DNA of 64,000 bases from an uncultured Gammaproteobacteria bacterium (GTDB lineage Bacteria; Pseudomonadota; Gammaproteobacteria; UBA6429; Thiohalophilaceae), in the NCBI GenBank assembly GCA_913064945.1, contig CAJYAN010000013.1, forward strand, positions 1 to 64,000, in the 5' to 3' direction. How positions within the stretch are numbered: the first letter of the stretch is position 1; each line of letters opens with the position of its first letter. The notes under the pieces were generated by a model. That model was given only the letters and a program-made list of their open reading frames with translations. It made no database searches and had not been told where the DNA came from. The translations under genes were made by a program, and so were the position numbers. Below, piece by piece: positions 60,826 to 64,000 of this stretch.

Positions 60826-62862
60826 TCAGGGGATTAGCAAGTTATCCCAGCCATCCGATTTTTTAAAGCGTTCGCCATAGCGTTGTTCAAGGAGCTGTAG
60901 AATTTTGAGGACTTGCTCCTGCCCGCGGTCTTTTATGTAGCGATAAGGGCCGCCACGGAACGGTGCAAAGCCGGTGCCAAAAATGATACCGGCATCTCCA
61001 AAGTCAGCATTCTCTACTACACCATCATGCAGACAGGACACCGCTTCATTTAACAGGCGTAGTATGAGTCGGTCACAGATATCAGTAGGCGCGGTGTAAT
61101 CTTTTGGTATGGCGGGTTTGATTATTTTGCCATTATTGAAGGTATAAAAGCCTTTACCACTCTTCTTGCCTAACTGGCCATTCTCAACCAGTCGCTGCAG
61201 GTGCGCGGGTACATTTATCGACATATCCTTTGAGAGGATATCAGCAACCTTCAGGCAGATATCAAGCCCAACTGTATCGGCTAGTTCAATCGGCCCCATC
61301 GGCATACCGAACTCAACAGCCACATCATCAATTACCTTTAAGGGTATTCCTTCATCGACTAAATAGACTGCTTCCATGAGATAGGGCATCAGAATACGGT
61401 TCACCAGAAAGCCGGGGCTGCTGGTCACCGGTAGTGGTAAGCGGTCTATACTACGTGCAAAGGTGGCCGCCTGATGCTTTATATGAGCATCCGTTTGGGG
61501 GCCGTGGACAATCTCAACAAGGGGCATTTTATCGACAGGATTAAAGAAATGCAGGCCAACCAGTTTCTCCGGTTTTTCGAGCGCCTGTGCAAGTTCCTCT
61601 AAGGGGATGCTGGAGGTATTCGTTGCCAGAATAGCATCCAGCTTCATTTGGGGTTCAATTATCTTAAATAAACGCCGCTTTACTTCCGGGTCTTCAAAAA
61701 TGGCTTCAATCACCACATCGGCGCGGCGTAGACCATTGCCTTTGACATCCGCTATAAGCCGATCCATTGCCGACTGGATAAGGAGCCGGTCCTTGAGTCG
61801 CTTACTGAACAAGTGATAGGCACGTTGCATGACTCTGGCCAGGGTTTCATTATTTTGATCCTGGAGTGTCACTATATAGCCTTTTAAGGCGCACCAGATC
61901 GCAATATCACCGCCCATGACACCACCGCCAATGACATGAATGCGTTTGGGATGATAGTCCTTAAGCTGTCCTGCTGCCTTGAGTTGCTCCTGTAGCATAA
62001 AGACTCGAATGAGATTTTGCGCCGTTTTGCCAATAATCAGCCGGGCCACCGAGGCGGCTTCTTCTTCAAGCATCTGTTGCGGGTTATCATAAAAGCGCAA
62101 CCACAGGTCGATCAGTGCATAGGGCGCAGGGTAGTGTGCCTTGGGTGCGCGTTGGCGAACCTTTTTTTCGAGATATTTTGCCAGCCACGGACGCACATGT
62201 TTGTGATTGAGCAGGTTTAACCACCAGCGTAAACGTCTGGTGCGGGGGGGAGATTTGAGGATTCCTCGCACGGCGTTCTTTAAGTGCCGTTGTGGTACCG
62301 CATAATCGATTAGTCCAATTTTTTTCGCGGCCTTTGCTGACAGGGCGCGACCTGTCAGCATTAGATCCATGGCGGCCGGTGTACCGATGAGTTGCAATGA
62401 TCGTAGGGTCCCACCAAAGCCGGGGTGAATGCCGAGTTTGACTTCTGGGAGACCTAGTCGTGTTTTTGGGTCGTTGTCGGCAAGGCGGTAGCGGCAGGCC
62501 AGCGCCAGTTCCAGTCCACCGCCCAGACAATAACCGTGTATGAGTGCTATGGTTGGAAACGGGAGTGTACCAAGTCGATTAAATACTGTGTGTGCACTTT
62601 TAATCAAGTGCAGGGCTTCAGACTCACTCTGGAGCTGTGTAAATTCATTAATATCCGCCCCTGCAATAAATCCAGAGGTCTTGGCCGATTGAATGACCAG
62701 TCCAACTGGCATGTCGTGTTGCGCGCGGTCTAGCAGGCTGTCGAGTTCCTGTATCACTTCGGCATTTAGACTGTTGGCGCTACTATTGGCTTTATCGAGT
62801 GTCAGCCAGACAATGTTTTCGGCATCAAGCTGGTAGTTCCAGTGTTTGCATTTCTGATTCAT
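60826..62862 (-). CDS. fadJ: fatty oxidation multienzyme (enoyl-CoA hydratase / 3-hydroxyacyl-CoA dehydrogenase)
   Basis: 678 residues. N-terminal crotonase domain (about 1-190): SGFIAGADINEF (oxyanion hole), IHGYCLGGGLELALACRYRLAD and GLPEVKLGIHPGFGGT. Central NAD-binding dehydrogenase: IHVIGGGVMGGDIAIWCALKG (about 308-328), ATNTSSIPLEEL, GLHFFNPVDKMPLVEIV with the catalytic histidine, and the C-terminal repeat GKKSGKGFYTF. It hydrates enoyl-CoA and oxidises 3-hydroxyacyl-CoA. Between thiolase and ligase genes in one transcription unit. Confidence 0.93.
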   Translation of the reverse strand: MNQKCKHWNYQLDAENIVWLTLDKANSSANSLNAEVIQELDSLLDRAQHDMPVGLVIQSAKTSGFIAGADINEFTQLQSESEALHLIKSAHTVFNRLGTLPFPTIALIHGYCLGGGLELALACRYRLADNDPKTRLGLPEVKLGIHPGFGGTLRSLQLIGTPAAMDLMLTGRALSAKAAKKIGLIDYAVPQRHLKNAVRGILKSPPRTRRLRWWLNLLNHKHVRPWLAKYLEKKVRQRAPKAHYPAPYALIDLWLRFYDNPQQMLEEEAASVARLIIGKTAQNLIRVFMLQEQLKAAGQLKDYHPKRIHVIGGGVMGGDIAIWCALKGYIVTLQDQNNETLARVMQRAYHLFSKRLKDRLLIQSAMDRLIADVKGNGLRRADVVIEAIFEDPEVKRRLFKIIEPQMKLDAILATNTSSIPLEELAQALEKPEKLVGLHFFNPVDKMPLVEIVHGPQTDAHIKHQAATFARSIDRLPLPVTSSPGFLVNRILMPYLMEAVYLVDEGIPLKVIDDVAVEFGMPMGPIELADTVGLDICLKVADILSKDMSINVPAHLQRLVENGQLGKKSGKGFYTFNNGKIIKPAIPKDYTAPTDICDRLILRLLNEAVSCLHDGVVENADFGDAGIIFGTGFAPFRGGPYRYIKDRGQEQVLKILQLLEQRYGERFKKSDGWDNLLIP

Positions 62863-62877
62863 TGTTATCCCTTTTAC

Positions 62878-64000
62878 TTAGGCACATTCCAAAAACATCG
62901 CACCACCCTGACCGCCACCAATACAGAGGCTGGCGATACCCTTGCGTTTATTATTTTGTTTCAGGGTCTGTAAAACGTGCAGCACAATCCTCGCACCACT
63001 TGCGCCTACGGGATGCCCAAGGCTAATGCCACCACCATGGATGTTGAGTTTTTCCTGATCCAGTGGACCGAGTGGCGCACTTAATCCAAGCTCTGTCTTG
63101 CAATAGGCTTTGTCCTCCCAGGCCGCGAGGCAGCCCAATACCTGCGCTGCAAAGGCCTCATTAATTTCCCAGTAGTCAATATCATCCAGACTCAGTTTAT
63201 TGCGTTTCAGTAAGGGGGTAATGGCATGTACCGGTCCCAACCCCATTTGTTCCGGTGCCAGGCCCGCCCAGTGGGCATCATTAATTTTACCCATGACGGA
63301 TAGATTATATTTTTTCACTGCCTCACCACTTGCGAGAATCAGCATCGCAGCCCCATCCGTGATCTGGGCGCTGTTCCCCGCGGTGACCAAACCAAAGGGG
63401 CGATCGAACACGGGTCTTAGCTTGGCCAGTTTTTCCACACTGCTATCGGCTCTGACGCCATCATCGAGATCATAAAAGTGTCCCCGTGTGTCATAAATCG
63501 CCTCGACCTCATTTAACAGCTGTTGTTCCTGGGCGGCGGCAAGGCGTAGGTGGCTGCGTACGGCAAAGTCATCCATTTGCTGTCGGGAGATATTAAATCG
63601 ATAGGCCAGATTCTCGGCCGTCTGTCCCATGGATAATCCGACTACCGGGTCGGTTAAGCCACGGAGTAGACCAATAATGGGTTTAAAGTGTCTGGCCCGA
63701 AGTTGTCCCAGTGTCGAGAGACGTTGTGGAATAGTCTTAGACGCGGCCCATGCCCCCAACCACGTGACCATGGTGTTGTTTAACAGTATCGGTGCATGAC
63801 TCATGGATTCGACACCCCCGGCCAGCACCAGGTCGGCCCGGCCAAGAATAATATCCTTGGCGGCACTATCGATGGCCTGCAGACCCGAGGCGCAGTTGCG
63901 TTGTACCGTCCAGGCGGGGATATGTTGATCACAGCCGAGTCGCAGGGCGACCACTCGTGCGATATTGGCTTCATCGGGTCCCGGCATTACACAGCCCATA
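62878..64000 (-). CDS. fadI: acetyl-CoA C-acyltransferase (thiolase), 5' end outside window
   Basis: 373 or more residues; the N-terminus lies beyond 64000, since thiolases have about 50 residues before the visible MGCVMPGPDEANIAR. The acyl-binding cysteine is in QRNCASGLQAID, the histidine in GGGISLGHPVGASGARI, and the second cysteine in ASLCIGGGQGGAMF. It cleaves 3-ketoacyl-CoA to acetyl-CoA. First visible gene of the thiolase-fadJ-fadD set, 15 bp ahead of fadJ. FadI versus FadA cannot be settled by eye. Confidence 0.9.
   Translation of the reverse strand, partial: MGCVMPGPDEANIARVVALRLGCDQHIPAWTVQRNCASGLQAIDSAAKDIILGRADLVLAGGVESMSHAPILLNNTMVTWLGAWAASKTIPQRLSTLGQLRARHFKPIIGLLRGLTDPVVGLSMGQTAENLAYRFNISRQQMDDFAVRSHLRLAAAQEQQLLNEVEAIYDTRGHFYDLDDGVRADSSVEKLAKLRPVFDRPFGLVTAGNSAQITDGAAMLILASGEAVKKYNLSVMGKINDAHWAGLAPEQMGLGPVHAITPLLKRNKLSLDDIDYWEINEAFAAQVLGCLAAWEDKAYCKTELGLSAPLGPLDQEKLNIHGGGISLGHPVGASGARIVLHVLQTLKQNNKRKGIASLCIGGGQGGAMFLECA

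Noticed and set aside
1-64000. CRISPR arrays or rRNA genes
   Set aside because: No regularly spaced short repeats and no rRNA-like sequence were seen on reading through the window.

Overview
The window looks like chromosomal DNA of a free-living gammaproteobacterium. The evidence is gene order: the fatty-acid/folate/DNA block (yceD-rpmF-plsX-fabHDG-acpP-fabF-pabBC-mltG-tmk-holB-pilZ-tatD), rne divergent from rluC, a pilZ of the Pseudomonas type behind holB, and a two-subunit pyruvate carboxylase. Genus cannot be read from the sequence.

Region 1 (1-7 kb) is accessory. The first 4.4 kb carries a DUF3987 (YfjI-type) protein and an AlpA-like regulator, ends at a 3' fragment of a tRNA-Glu gene (4343-4386), and so looks like the right end of an element integrated in tRNA-Glu. 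Two nearly identical 352-bp mini-elements with perfect 25-bp inverted ends, derived from a decayed REP-associated (Y1) transposase, lie at 2206 and 4410; each cuts off the 5' end of a neighbouring reading frame. An AbiE-type toxin-antitoxin pair follows.

Region 2 (7-13 kb) holds an MBOAT/SGNH acyltransferase pair, an unknown exported protein, a GNAT remnant, a LysE exporter and a GFA-family protein, the last two between copies of a dispersed 70-bp repeat.

Region 3 (13-25 kb, minus strand) is one tightly overlapping cobalamin operon behind a complete B12 riboswitch with a terminator: btuB, btuM, cobO, cbiA, bluB, a 45-codon unknown frame, cbiB, a threonine-phosphate decarboxylase, cobQ, cobU, cobT, cobS. 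A second btuM paralogue lies beyond it. Together they give corrinoid uptake, adenosylation, lower-ligand (DMB) synthesis and nucleotide-loop assembly; early corrin-ring genes are absent here.

Region 4 (25-36.5 kb) has LemA/TPM membrane proteins, a dienelactone hydrolase, a DUF202 protein, a low-molecular-weight tyrosine phosphatase, a FliL-like protein, RNase E with a strong terminator, RluC, a HAD phosphatase, an S49 peptidase and Maf.

Region 5 (36.5-52.7 kb) has pycAB on the minus strand, inserted between maf and yceD, and then the fatty-acid synthesis, folate and replication operon on the plus strand.

Region 6 (52.7-64 kb) combines a CHASE2-adenylate cyclase with a convergent FecR-domain protein, a SLAM-like TPR/beta-barrel protein, a double cyclic-nucleotide-binding/rhodanese protein, and a beta-oxidation set (acyl-CoA ligase, FadJ-type multienzyme, thiolase cut by the window edge).
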